From the NCBI GenBank assembly GCA_015680685.1, contig MNCI01014205.1:777660-841659 (forward strand): DNA of 64,000 nt, in the 5' to 3' direction. Source of the DNA: Gnetum montanum (Eukaryota > Streptophyta > Gnetopsida > Gnetales > Gnetaceae). The notes under the pieces were generated by a model. That model was not told where the DNA came from, made no database searches, and saw nothing but the letters and a program-made list of their open reading frames with translations. Shown piece by piece: positions 47,760 to 60,015 of the stretch (positions are counted from its first letter, which is position 1; each line of letters begins with the position of its first letter). Made by a program: the position numbers and the translations under genes.

Positions 47760-48668
47760 TGATGTCAATGGGCCCTCATTGATGCTGCCTCATCAATGGT
47801 ACCCCATCGACGAGGCCTCGTTTACATGGTGTTGCCCTGTCGATGGGATGCTACATCTACAAGGCCCTGTCGATGTAGTCTTGTAGCAAAAACTATAAAT
47901 ACAAGCTTCCAGCTGTGTTTATACGACATCAAGTCATAGTAGTAGTTGAACTCTTGGAGTTTTGACATTTGAAAGTTAGAATATTTTCCTGAGTGCTCGC
48001 AGTAGGAGTCATTGAGTGTATGGATATTTATTCCAACACTATTGTACTTGAGCATGATAGTGTATGTAGTAATAAAGTTGAGCTTCTTGATAAACCTTAC
48101 AACATGCTAGATAGTTTAGATGTTTTATTCATGCATTTAATGTTTTTAGTTATTTATTGAATCTTTCTTAATAATTAAGCTAATTAAGTGATTAAGTGAG
48201 ATAAGCTAAATATATTAAACACCTAAGTATGACTGCTTTGAGCGTAAACACATGTTCGCTTGGTAATCCCAGTAGCATTATTTCTTGGAACACCCAGTAG
48301 TGTAGCGCTTGATAACCCAGTAGGGGAAACGTGGGTTTAGGACGTGTATAGAAAGTGGAATTGGATGTTTATGTTAGGAATAGTTAGAGATTAGTTAAAT
48401 AGTTATATTAAATTAGTTCTCAATTTACTTCATCTCTCTCTTTTAGTATCAAAACCATAAAAGATAAAATAAAAAAAATCATATGCCTTGATAAAATATT
48501 ACTTTACAGTGTAATTGGGAAGACAATGAACAACCATTAGGGCAAGGTTCACTTCTTAGAAGACTATTGTACTAGAAACTAAAGAGTCCATGGAATTTGA
48601 TCAGATTGCGCGTGAATGCTTCATGATTCGTATGGTTGTGTGTAGGGGTACCTCTTCACTGCTCATCA
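47760..48668 (+). repeat. 5' LTR of element B
   Basis: This is a 909-bp LTR, TGATGTC...CTCATCA. Its palindrome array (47762-47880) uses a third dialect: TTGATG/CATCAA arms and GAGGCCTCG or ATCGACGAGG words instead of GATATC. A TATAAATA box lies at 47894-47901 and an AATAAAG signal near 48070. The primer site TTGGCACTGTTGCTGGCGAC follows at 48669-48688. The preceding AAGTG (47755-47759) may be the target duplication. Confidence 0.85.
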
Positions 48669-48818
48669 TTGGCACTGTTGCTGGCGACTCTATTTTGTTA
48701 AAACATGTGCTATTTAGGCTTAGTGAATATTATCAATATCATTGGAAAAACCCCAAGATTGACATCATTCTCAATTATATAATCACAAAAGCACATAAGT
48801 ATTTTATTTATTTACAAA

Positions 48819-50620
48819 ATGCCTTATTCTTCTCGCAAGCGTGATGATGTTAAACCACTAGCTCCTCAAGAGTGCAAAGTGATATATACTCATCTAGATG
48901 AGTATGTGCCTAATTTCACCTTCATCCTACATCAGGATGAGCAACTGCGATGAGATGATATGGAAGGAAACATTGTAATGCCTCCCAATTGATCTATGCT
49001 TGTGATGCTACTTCAAACTCTTAAGAAGTTAGGCATCCATGATCTTTAAGAAAAGTATGTTGTGCATGACTACAACTATTGGGACTATCATCCTACTAAA
49101 ACACAACATAGGCGAGATGGACACTAGGGGAAGCATCATGAGTTTATGAAGGAAAAATAGTTCACTAATCCCTTATTCCTATTGAACCAAGATGATAATG
49201 AGGACCCTTCCTCAAGGGGCTCTAAACATGAGAATTCTCAGCCCCTTGTTACTAGTGATGAGGGTGTGGCCCTGAATCTACAATTCACAATTAACAATCC
49301 AGTTTCATGAAAAAGATGGTAGTGAAGTCAAAGGATCAAATAAGCATCAAGATAATAAGAAAACCGATGAACGTGATCATGATAACCAAAGGGGAATTAG
49401 CAGATACCATGGTGGTGGCAATCCTCCTCCCTCTTCGTCCTCTTAATCTAAATATTTTTCTTCTTCTTCTTTTGGTTTTGAAAGATTCTGTAAAAGGAAT
49501 AATCATGATGGAGGTGAGTAGAGGGGCTATAATACTAATTGCCATGTCCACAATAATCAAAGGGATAATAGAGGACATCATCAACAATAATGAAATAATG
49601 ATGATGTTGAGCCTTTGTTGGCAACTCGAAGTATGCTTAACATTGTAGAGGTAGTCAAGATTCCAACTAGGAATGTGTAAGATTGTTAGATCAAGTGCTT
49701 AGACATGAACAATATCCCAACATTTGAGGGGGATATAACTTGGATTCGTAGAACCATCTACAAGCCTTTCATGATGCTTGTGTCTTACAAAACATTGAAA
49801 ATGATTAGTAGAAACTCAAACTCTTTCCTAGGACATTCATTAAGGAAGAAAAAATCTGGTACTAGTCCTTGGAGTTAGAATATATTTGCTGATGTAGTAC
49901 CATGTTGGAACTATTTAATGACAAATACAAGATGTACTCCAGAATGTCCAACATGAGAAGGAAAATCCAAGACTAGAAATAAGGAATACATGAGTCCTTG
50001 GATGCTATCATGGGCAGATATTATTCTCTCTTACATCGATCCCTTGGCCATGGTTATTCTTAGAAAGAACAACTCTACCACATCATAGATGGGCTTAGAG
50101 TAGAAACCAAAAAAACTCTTGGGGTTTATTCTTAAGGGTGACTATTCAAACTAAGAGCTCATTAGATATAAGGGTTGATAGAGTAAGTACAAAAGAAGAA
50201 GGTGAGTTGCAAAAAAGGAAAAGTGTAGAAGAATATAATAGGAATCCTTCCATAATGAAAAGGAAGGTCTAATTTTGTGATGAGGAGGAGTCACCACTCG
50301 ACAAAGTGGTGAATAGGAAAACCTTGCTCGTCCAAAAATCTATTTATGATATTTCAGCAAAGGTTGATAAATTATGGGACTATTTAGAGAAAAAATTCAA
50401 AATTTCTATGAAGATTGCTGAAGAATCCAAAGAGTGGAAGATTGATTGTGATCGTAGGAGGTGGAAAGAAGCTGAACAAGCCTACCAGAGAGGGAAGGGT
50501 AAAGCTGCTGTAGTAGAAGAAGTTGTGGAGATAGACTCTAATGATGATGTTGGATGTGACATTTATCAATATGAACATCCTAAGGGATGTTGCCTTGTGG
50601 TGTTATACTTATAAGAGTTT
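48819..50620 (+). pseudogene. gag of element B
   Basis: The ATG at 48819 starts MPYSSRKRDDVKPLAPQE, an N-terminal extension (to about 49180: EYVPNFTFILHQDE, DYNYWDYHPT) shared with element C but absent from A, E and G2. The gag core lies at about 49690-50160 (LDMNNIPTF, KIWY, YYSLLHRS, HIMDGLRVETKKTLGVYS). The C-terminal part (50306-50614) holds KISMKIAEESKEWKID, a basic stretch and the knuckle-like CDIYQYEHPKGC, in which one Cys is Tyr. An in-frame TAG (49863-49865) falls in WY-SLE and is shared with element C. Other stops and frameshifts are private. Confidence 0.65.
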
Positions 50621-51379
50621 GGGGTGTGTGTGTTGAATCGTTAACTAGCACGGAGGTAAGCTCCCAGACGATTGCCTTATCCTTAAGGAAATTCAAGGCA
50701 GTTCCACTAGCAACAACAAGCTTACTACCCAAGTGGAGATCCACCATAACCATATGAATAATATTAATAGTGGCACCAACCATAGTCATGGGGAATGTCA
50801 TCGCTAGGACAACGGTACCCTTATAGATAGCCAGATCCATATGGGTGCTATGTTTAGCAACCTATTTCTCCACAAAGCTCTATAAGCCATGCCTCATTCC
50901 AACATCACTATTATCGTCCAAAGTACCATCGAACTCATTCACCATCTACTTGAGGGAAGCATCCATATCCATACCACACTCCACATCTATCTGCACACAT
51001 CCATCTACCCTTAACCTAGTTACCTCCTATGCCATCCATGCAGGGCAAAATTCTTCCACAATTGCAACAACGAAATGCTACGAGGGTTGTACATTCAAAA
51101 ATAGCCTTCCAGCTGAGTGGTTTAGATAATTGATCTAGGAAATGACCTTTTTTCAACCCAAAAATCCTCCCAAATCCTCACAACCTAATGTAGCTAGCCG
51201 TCCTATATCTCCAACACTCTCATCCTCTGCATCAAACACATTTAAGTACCCTTCAAACCAAATGCTACTTTAGATCCATACTATGATGTTAACTCATGCT
51301 ATTTTTTATTGGATCAAGGTTGGAAACATTCCCATGAAAAGATCTAACTCGGGAAGTTCTCTCATTTACTTATAGATCA

Positions 51380-51790
51380 CTAGACATGAGCCACGCAAGG
51401 CTCTTCTTGATTCTATTTCTGGTGTCAATCTCATTTCCCATGACATGTACAAGGCCTAGAACCTACCACCTCTTAAGAAGAGTAAAATTTATTTGGAATT
51501 GGTAGACCAGTTAATCACTGTTCCCTTGGGATTGGTGGAGGACATTATAACTATAGTTTGTGGATGGTCTTATCCTGCCAATGTTCTAGTGATCAAGGTA
51601 GAAAATTACAAAGGCAACTTCCCCATCATTATGCGAAGGGCTTGGTTAAGCACAATTGATGCACAAATGGGCATAAGGGACCTCTCCTTGGAGATCTCTA
51701 TGGAGAATGAATTTGGATGACTAGAGAAGAAGCATGTTCCATGCATTGTGTACAGTAATAATGGGTGCAATTGCATGTAGAAAATCTAGT
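51380..51790 (+). pseudogene. Protease domain of element B pol
   Basis: The retropepsin-like region reads LLDSISGVNLISHDMY (the active-site Asp region, here LD-S-SG), then SKIYLELVDQLITVPLGLVED, VCGWSYPANVLVIKVENYKG and NFPIIMRRAWLSTIDA. This order is typical of plant Ty3 elements of the Athila/Tat group. A TAG replaces the Trp of the expected KAWNLPPL motif (about 51460). Confidence 0.6.
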
Positions 51791-52239
51791 TCATTAAGAG
51801 TACATTCATTAAAGTATACAATTAGTGTGCATGAGAAATTGATATCCAAAGGTGCCTATACATAGTAGCCACAAAAGAGGACATCTAATGGCTAACAACT
51901 AACTCTACTAACAGCACACTATGCATGGAACCTATTGAGAGCTTGACATGTGCTTATGTTGAGGCATGGATGAACTTGAGCAAGTTCATCACCTTTGATG
52001 ATGAAGATGATGATACTTGTTGATCAAGAGCCTCTAGAATTAAAAAATCTACCAACCAGGATAGAGTATGCATTTTTAAATAATGGTAAGCTAATTATAA
52101 TCAATGCAAATCTTACTCTTGAATAAAAAGACAAGTTGTTGAAGGTGGTCAAAAAATGGCCAATAACTTTTGCTTGGTCATATCCCTAACTAACAAGAAT
52201 TGTTTCAAGGACATGCTACCATCGTATCTACATTAACCC

Positions 52240-53560
52240 AACCATGAAGCCAAGAAGGCAACCATAGAGGTATTTGAATTCAAAATTAAAGTGGATCATC
52301 AAGGAAGAAATAGAACAACTCCTCAGGGTGGGGCTCATCTATCCCATTGTGGATAGTGAGTGGGTTAACCCACTCGTAATTATGCCAAGGAAAGATGGCA
52401 AGTGGTAGGTCTGCATCGACTTCAGGTTGTTGAACATGGAAAAATTTAAAGATCATTTTCCATTGCCATTTGTGGACCAAGTGTTGGACACTATCTCTGG
52501 GCATTGCTATTATAGCTTCTTAGATGGTTATAGTAACTATAACTAGATCCAGATCATGCTAGAGGATTAGGCCAAGACAACATTCATAAGTCCCTAAGGG
52601 ACTTTCGCATATTGCAAGATGTGATTTGGTTTGTGTAATGCCCTTACAACATTTCAATGCTTGGTTCTTAGTATTTTTCAACATCAGATTGGTACCAGGG
52701 TAGAAGTTTTTATGGATGACTTCTCTACCTATGGGACTACATTTGAGCAAGCCCTGGATCACCTTGAGCATGTATAAAAAGATGTGTTGAAACAAACCTT
52801 AGGCTCAATTGGCAAAAAAGAAATTTAATGGTTCAGGAAGTTATAGTAGTAGGGCATAGAATTTCTTAGGTAAGGATTAAGGTAGACTCAAAAAAGATAA
52901 GGATCATCCAAGGAGTTACATATTAATTAGAGATAGTCAAAGATGTCTGATCATTCCTTGGACACACTGGCTACTATTGGCAATTTATAGAGAAATTCTC
53001 TAGGATGGCAAAGTCATTAGTTGAGCTTACAAAGAAAGATGCTGCATTCATTTGGACCAAGGAGTGTGAACATGCATTCCAATATTTAAAGGAGAAGCTC
53101 ATAGAAACTCCAATTCTATGAGCACTAGATTGGTCTAGACCATTTCATATAATGATGGATGCATCTAATTATGCCTTGGGATTCATGCTTACATAGTTGG
53201 ATGATAAGAAACATCCATATTACATCTACTACACAAGTCAAAGCATTGCAAGTGCATAGTTGAATTACACCACAATTGAGAAAGAATTGATGGTGGTGGT
53301 GTGTGCTCTTGAAAATTTCAGGTACTATGTGGTTGGCTACAAAGTATTTATGCACATAGATCATAGTGCCATCCACTTCTTGATGAATAAGCCAACGGTG
53401 AGCCCTCATATCATATGGTGGCTTGTGATCTTGTAGGAATTTGATCTCATAATGATAGATCAAAAAGGGATTGATAATGTGGTCGCTAACCACCTCTCTG
53501 TGTTAAGATGGGATAATAAAGAGGAGAAGAGTCTGCTCTTTGATCAACTTCTAGAAAAAC
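52240..53560 (+). pseudogene. Reverse transcriptase and RNase H of element B
   Basis: RT motifs in order: EEIEQLLRVGLIYPIVDSEWV; PLVIMPRKDGKW-VCIDFRLLN; HFPLPFVDQVLD; YYSFLDGYS; AKTTFISP; FGLCNALTTFQ; VFMDDFSTYG (the YxDD equivalent, about 52707). RNase H runs from about 53145: FHIMMDASNYALGFML, YYTSQSIASAQLNYTTIEKEL, HIDHSAIHFLMNK, ending GIDNVVANHLS (about 53500). The SQLNYTTTEKEL-type block and lack of a chromodomain downstream point to the Athila/Tat branch. A TAA (52595-52597) lies in SP-GTFAY and is shared with element C; other stops occur. Confidence 0.75.
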
Positions 53561-53779
53561 TCCTCTTTACAGGAGAAATAAATGACCAAGTGTCCCTTGA
53601 ACCAAAATGGTAGGATGGTATCCTTACTTACTTTCTCACTCAGGAGATGCCACAAGATCTAGACTTTATGAAGAAACAATAATTTCTTCACTGGGCAAAG
53701 TACTTCATGGAAATCAATGGACACCTTTACAAGTCATGTGCCAATGGCTTGGTTTGTTGGTGTGTCCCTAATGCAGATT

Positions 53780-54948
53780 AATTGCATGTTCTCTAAGATG
53801 CTCACGAAGGCCCTTGTGGAGGTCACTATGCAGGAAAACGTATGGCCATAAAAATCTTGATGGTAGGGTACTACTAGCCTACAATCTTCAGGGATGCCCA
53901 CCAATTTGTCTGATCTTGTAAATGTTGTCAAAGAGATGGTGGGATGACTGCTCAAATGGAGGGTCCGTAATAGTGGATTCAACCACTAGAGCCCTTTGAC
54001 ATATGGGGCATATACTTCATGGGTCTCATCACACCCATGTTCAATGAAAGGCATACATCATCATAGCAGTTGACTACTACACTAAATGGGCAAAAGCAGC
54101 AGCCATTATCAATTGTACATCATCCAATACTATTATATTTGTACAAAAACATATTATAAATAGGTTTAGGATGTCACGTGCACTCATTTCTTATAATGGA
54201 ACCCATTTTATAGGTGCCACTTTTTGAAAGTTGATGCAACGCTTGGGGGTTGAACATAAATTAACAACACCTTATCACCCCCAAGCCAACGGTCAAGTAG
54301 AAGTCACCAATAGGGAAATTACAAAGATCATAATAAATATCATAAGAAAATATAAGAGAGATTGGAGTACAAAACTCAACGATGCCCTATGGACCTACCG
54401 CTTAACATAGAAACTCCCTATTGGCTACTCTCCCTATGAGTTGGTGTATGGAAAACTTCCAAAACTTCTAGTCCAATTCAAGCTCCATACACTTTGAACA
54501 ACCTATGACTTGGACCTTGACCTAAGCCTAGCACAAATAGAAAGATTGATCAACTTGAATGTGCTAGATGAAAATTGATTAGTGGCCCTATCTTTGAATG
54601 AAGTGCACAAGGCATACAACAAGCAATGACATGAACTTAGAATACACAAAGTAAAATTTTAACTTGGAGATAAGGTTCTCTATTGGAATCCCACACACAT
54701 ATCCTAGAAAACAAAGTTCCAAATGTTGTGGAAGGGACCTTATGTAATTGATGAAACCTTTTCTTTTGGGGCCATGATTGTATACAAACCTGAGAGCCTA
54801 GACAAAAAGTAGTTGGTCAACATCCAACAAATAAAGCCTTTCCATGAACCAAAGCAAGCTAGTGCAACAACTACCTCAATGGATGGGCAACCACACTCAA
54901 TTTTTCAAATCTCCTCCTTCCAACTTAGTCATGGGGGAGATGGCCATA
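53780..54948 (+). pseudogene. Integrase of element B and polyprotein C-terminus
   Basis: The zinc-binding part is visible as DAHEGPCGGHYAGKRMAIK and KCCQRDGGMTA (about 53795-53950). The catalytic core includes DIWGIYFMG, DYYTKWAKAAAI, a block ISYNGTHFIG where the second catalytic Asp is replaced by Tyr (about 54195), and YHPQANGQVEVTNREI with the Glu. Further on are LNDALWTYRL and IGYSPYELVYGK, then FQLGDKVLYWN and LWKGPYVIDETF. The end is VNIQQIKPFHEPKQAS...SFQLSHGGDG, stopping at about 54948. No chromodomain follows. The DNA under SFQLSHGGD contains AGTCATGGGGG (54926-54936). Confidence 0.75.
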
Positions 54949-57000
54949 TGTGCTAATAATCCATATGGCTTCTTAGTTTTTCTATTTTTTGTTTTTCACA
55001 TTTTTGACTTTGCAAGTTATTTATTTTACACCTTTTTTTTATTTTAAAACTTCATATTTTACACCATTTTTTGTTTTACACCATTGTTAGTAGATTTGAA
55101 TCTTTCTTGGATATTTTATATTAGCTTATATATTTTACTTTGTTTTATTTGAGTGTGTTTTTTAAATTTTTTCTAATAAACATGCTTTGTGCCAATAGGA
55201 CATAGTGGTGTTGTAGTTGTTACTAATGGTGGTTTGTGTTTTATGTTTTGTTTGCTAATGTTTGGTTTCTATTTTTGAATTTTTGTACCAATGGCTAAGT
55301 CATGGTTTCTTTTTCATGGAATAGGCAGTGAGTCCACGACATCCACCCATTCACAAGCTCTATGGTTTTCCTTATTTTGGAAGTTTGAGATCCCTTTCAT
55401 GAAATCAACTTTTAATAAATTTGTAACCTTACTAGTTTCTGAAATTGGGAAAGATTCAAAGGTTTGCACAGGGTGTGACTTCAAGGGGACTCAATACTCT
55501 TTGTACTCTTCTCCTTACTTGGGTGCTTAAGTGTTTTCATGGACTTCTTACTATTTTTTTTTGACCAACAACAGGAAGTTAAATAAAGTCTTTGCATGGT
55601 GTGGTTGGCATCCAAAAATCCAATATATATATAAACAAAAAAACATGATGGGAATTCAAAGCACACCCATTTAGATAAATAAATGGGCTACAAGCACTAG
55701 TTATGGGACTAGAACGACATGTTACCCATGTCTGAAAGTCCCCTTTAACTAAGGCCATTTCTCACTTCTCTTTTCTTCTCTCCATGGAATGATGGTTGTT
55801 TTGTGGGAACACTCTTGTGTGTTGAGGAGGTGGATCAATCTTGGAGTGGCAATGTGAAGTCATTGAAAGAGGTTGATTTTGGTCTGGACCAAGGATGGAT
55901 CTTCTTAGGTCATTTTAAACACAACTCCATAAGGGACTTCCTATGACCTTAGTTTGGAATTCCATTCCACCTTTTCCATCATTTGTCTCTACTGACCATA
56001 ACTCACCTCACTGCCAGTGTCCATGTTCTTGATTTCATGTCTTGGTTTGATGTATTTGAATTCTTAGGTAGAATCTTTCAAGTTTTGGTTCTTAACTTCC
56101 ATTAATCATTAATCACTTATGAGGCCCATGAACTCCTTAGGTTGAGGTTATGCAAGGGAAAACAAGGCATGTGCTTGCTATGGGAAGGACCCACTTGCAT
56201 ATCTTTTGGTTGGGTTCATTAACTACCTAATCCTTAGACATTCTTGTAATCAAAATTTTTCATACATCCATTTTTTACATTAAACCATGTCCTCTTTTAC
56301 ATATTTTATTCAATAAATGCATTCTCTATCAAAATTTTCAATTTTTGAGCTTTCAAAGACCCTCTTCAATGATTTCATCATATTCTTAGCTTTTTTGGGA
56401 CTCCATGGACCCAAATTTCATTGAAAAATTCCTTATATTTTTTGAGATATTCAAATTTGAAATTTTTACTTATGGGTTCCATATGTGGAACCTTGTTGAT
56501 GGAGCAGACCTGTATACAAGGCCCCATGTACGGGGCTGCATTGACATGGTGAAAAAATAGTGTATATATATACGTGATTCCACTTTGAAATTTTTACATT
56601 TTCTCACAAATGCCAAGGGAGTTTTTCAATTTTTCAAAGCTTAGAACCTTCCAAAGGCCATAACTTTCTAACCATTTATCCAAATCACTTCTTTCTTTGA
56701 ACTTGTAGCTACTGGAGGTAAGCTCTTCATTGTGGGGGCCATAAATATGCCATTTTTGACAAAAAAGTTTTTGCAATTTTTATAACTTCCACAAAGGTTT
56801 AACTGAAAAAATCAATTATTAAACACTAAATTATAAGAGTTAAACCTTTTCAACAAGATTTGGGTGACATTTACAATAAATAATTAATAAAATAATCAAT
56901 CTGCAATGGTTCAACCTTGGCCAAAGTGTAACTAACTAATGAGGGAAGATATTCAAAAATTTAAAGTTAAACATTATATCTACTAATCCATGGATGTGTT
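54949..57000 (+). other. Element B spacer with conserved non-coding blocks
   Basis: It begins with a T-rich tract (54960-55290), then block 1 (55471-55492, GGGTGTGACTTCAAGGGGAC), block 2 (55704-55742) and block 3 (56118-56200, ending ATGGGAAGGACCCACTTG), in the same order as elements A and E. The palindrome/TATA module at 56493-56575 is listed separately. The short ORFs here are not conserved between elements. Confidence 0.5.
56493..56575 (+). promoter_or_regulatory. Internal palindrome plus TATA module ahead of ORF3 (element B)
   Basis: TTGATGGAGCAGACC is followed by AGGCCCCATGTACGGGGCT (56519-56537), a near-perfect palindrome around TGTAC, then CATTGACATGGTG and a TATATATATAC box at 56563-56573. 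The words TTGATG, GGCCC and ACATGGTG also occur in the element's own LTR array (47762-47850). The GATATC words of element A are absent. Confidence 0.45.
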
Positions 57001-57005
57001 GTGAT

Positions 57006-58945
57006 TGCAAATGACACCAAAAGGAAAGCACAAGTAGGAAGTAGAACCATCTCAACCAAAGGAGAAATTTCCTAGAATGAAAAGGGGCCAAGAACAGGCC
57101 CAAGAAGAAGCCCTTGCAGCCCACACCATAGGTCCTCTTAAGGAAGAGGTAGAGGTGGAATCTATCCAACAAATTCTAGAACTAGTAGTAGCAACAGAAC
57201 ACTCCCATTGAGATGATGCACTAGCACAATTGGTAAATCTTGAGGTGACCTTGACAGAAGCTTGCTTGAATCAAATTAAATCAAGGGAGGTTCAAAAATT
57301 GGTGCTCCTAGAGTTAAATTGTGGTTCTTTCATGGAGCAAGCACCAAAAGAAGTGCAAGACCAACTAAAGCCCTCTCCCATGTGGCCAATCATCACTTCC
57401 ACCAAGGAGTGGTACATGGGAGAGACATTTTTATTCTGGAACAACGTGCAACCTAGATCCATGGTAAAAATCAAGGACATCTCAGTGTCCTAATTGATGT
57501 AGGCCATTGTTGTAGTGCTTGGGTTGCTAGAAATGAGGGTAAGTCTTACTAAGATTCCAATGCAAGCAAACCCTAGTATCAAGAAAGAATGGGTGCAACG
57601 GTGCTACAACATCAACCACAAGGAGTTTGGCACACTCACATTGCCAGAGAGGATTCACTAAAAAATTGCAACCTTCCAACTCAATCCCATGATGAAGCCA
57701 AGAAAAATCACTACCTTCTCTACCCAAGCATGCGACGCTCTGAGTGGGAGATTCCCTGTCAACCTCCCACAGCTAATCTATCTAGAGACGGAAAAGCAAT
57801 TTAAAGAAAATGAACATGAAAGGAAGGCACTCCCCTTCCCATGCTTTATTAGGAAACTTTGTTGAAGGGAGGGGGGGGGATAGTCTGTTACACCAATGAT
57901 ACTATCAGGCATGTTCCAGCCACCAACTAGGTAGAAATGATGAAGGATAAGATGCCTGCAACTAGTATCTAAGAAGAGGAGCAACAGCCACCACATTCAC
58001 CTAACACTCAAAAAACTATGCTAGACATCACTGCAATTGTCCAATGGTTACATGAATATCGAGAATGGCTCTTGAGTGAACAAGAGCAATGAGTAGACAC
58101 GAGTGGTAGGGACCCATCCATGTATAGATTAGTAATGAGTCACCTCAATGACTTGGCCCAAACCATCAACTTGATGGGTGGAGGTGGATCCATTTTCTTT
58201 GCCCAAAGAATGTAGTTTCCTACAAGGTTGAATCTTAGCATTAGAAAGATCATGGTATCTCTTGCATAACAATCCCAAAAATCTTTAGGAATGGCATGAT
58301 CTTCTTGGTATGCTTGTAGGAAGGTGAAGGGGCAACTATATTAGTGATGTAGCACTAAGGATAAGAGACAACAGTAGAGGTGGTTGTTGATTTTATTGTT
58401 GAAATACTTAATGCACTTATGGCATCTGCACTAGATGTCATTGCACTTAGCAATGTGTAGATGTTTGCAGGAATGACAAGGGCAAAATAAATGCAACATA
58501 ATGTGAGGAACTACTGGACCAACTGGTGGGAACTAGGAAACTGCTTTTATATATCTTTGACCTTTTGGACAATATTACTCCAACCCAATCAAAGCTATTT
58601 AAGGTAAGGGGCAAGAATATCATCTTGGAGGAGCAACTCAAAATAGCCAAGGAATTGAATGAATGGTTGACTACTAAAGTTGTTGAATTAATTTCCCAAA
58701 TTGTTGACCCTACATTTCTCAACCCAACATTAATAAGAGATGAAGCTATGGAACAACTTCACATGAAACTCAAAGGGGTTGAGGGTGCAATGGAGACAAG
58801 GGTATTCTATTGATCCTTGGTAGAGACCACACAACACAAAATTTAGAAGGCCTTAGATCAGACTTGCTAGAAGAATGTATAGTTGATTGTAGAATACTAT
58901 CACTTGCAGAATGTTAATGAGCACAAACAACAATTAATCAACTTT
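57006..58945 (+). pseudogene. Third ORF (ORF3) of element B, cut by element C
   Basis: The reading begins near 57006 (VIANDTKRKAQVGS). The N-terminal block at 57230-57460 reads VQKLVLLELNCGSFMEQA, PSPMWPIITSTKEWYMGETF. The plant-transposon-protein-like domain follows (about 57540-57870; QLIYLETEKQFKENEHERKA, LPFPCFIRKLC). A linker and the start of the coiled coil (58526-58800: TPTQSKLFKVRGKNIILEEQ) align with element D at 37400. The C-terminal half is missing because the 5' LTR of element C begins at 58946. Many stops and frameshifts are present. Confidence 0.55.
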
Positions 58946-59851
58946 TGATGAAGCGCTAAATAGTTGATGCGTCAACTAGGCCATGTATATGCGGCCCCAT
59001 ATACGCGGCCACGTTGATGCAGCCTCGTCGACGCATCTATCCATGAGTCTACATGGCCCCGTTTACGCGGAGCCTGTTCTAGCCTATAAATAACTGTGTT
59101 TCTGCCACACTTAGGTACCGTTTTGGCAATTGTAGCGAAGCTCTTACAATTTTTCTCTGCGAGGGCTAATATATTTTCCAAGTACCCATAGTAGGTGTGA
59201 GAAAGGTGTCTGGCTCTTTATTTGAGCACTAATGTACCTGAGCCCATTGGTGTGAACAACAATAAAGACAAGCTTTTCAAGCATTCCTTGCAGCAATTGG
59301 ACTTAGTCAATTGAGCATTCAATAGTTTAATATTTTTATGTTTTAATAATTCCTTAAGTTTTCATTATTATTACTTTAATTGTTATCGCTATTTTATAGC
59401 TTGTAAAAACCATAAGTACGACCATTTCGAACGTAAACCCAACACTTGGCAACCCAGTGGCGCTTAACGTCTAGAAGTCCAGTAGTGGTTAGGGGATGCT
59501 TAGGATGTGTACAGAAGATGGAATCAGATACTTATCCTAGGGAGAGTTAAGAGATAGATTGGGATAATTATAGATTACGTAATATTCCATTTCTTACATT
59601 TTATTCCAAGCATTAGACACTGTAAGATAAGTAAAAAAGCCATAAAAATCATTTGCCTCAATCTCACTTAACCATCGCAATCAAACACATCACAAGTGAG
59701 GTTGGGAAGACAACGACCGTTCTAACACAAGGTTTTGCTAGTTATGGTATTGGTGTATGCAAAGTTCTTACAGTCTATGGAATTCGACCGAGTCACGTGT
59801 GAATGCCTGTGATTCGCATGGTTGGGCGTAGGGGTATCTCACTGCTCATCA
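58946..59851 (+). repeat. 5' LTR of element C
   Basis: This is a 906-bp LTR, TGATGAA...CTCATCA. The palindrome array (58956-59075) is GC-richer: GCGGCCCCATATACGCGGCC (58991-59010), TTGATGCAGCC, CGTCGACG and GGCCCCGTTTACGCGG. A TATAAATA box lies at 59085-59092 and an AATAAAG signal near 59260. No purine tract precedes it and a primer site follows, so it is a 5' LTR. Confidence 0.85.
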
Positions 59852-59873
59852 TTGGCACCATTGCCGGGGACTG
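59852..59873 (+). other. Primer binding site of element C
   Basis: TTGGCACCATTGCCGGGGAC is the best-preserved of the five primer sites here. It differs from the complement of the plant tRNA-Asp 3' end (TGGCGCCGTTGCCGGGGA) at two positions. Confidence 0.75.
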
Positions 59874-60015
59874 TTAGTCTTACATGCACCATCTAACCTT
59901 AGTAAAATTATAATTCACATTGTTGGAATGGAACAAGGATAGTAAAATCTACACACGGTAGGTGGCCTAAGAAAAAAGTAAGGTACACCAATTAGTGGAT
60001 TATCTAACATCCAAC

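Noticed and set aside
49307-49648. Plus-strand 113-codon ORF rich in Ile and Met
   Set aside because: It is a shifted frame across the low-complexity gag linker of element B; the gag reading lies in another frame.
49863-49865. Stop codons as evidence of a recoded genetic code
   Set aside because: The two host genes use all three stops normally and the elements contain TAG, TGA and TAA within frames. Decay or shared ancestry is sufficient.
47760-59851. Reading 47760-59851 as one complete element B with LTRs at both ends
   Set aside because: The LTR at 58946 has no purine tract before it, has a primer site after it, uses different palindromes, and cuts ORF3 in the middle. It is the 5' LTR of a separate element C.
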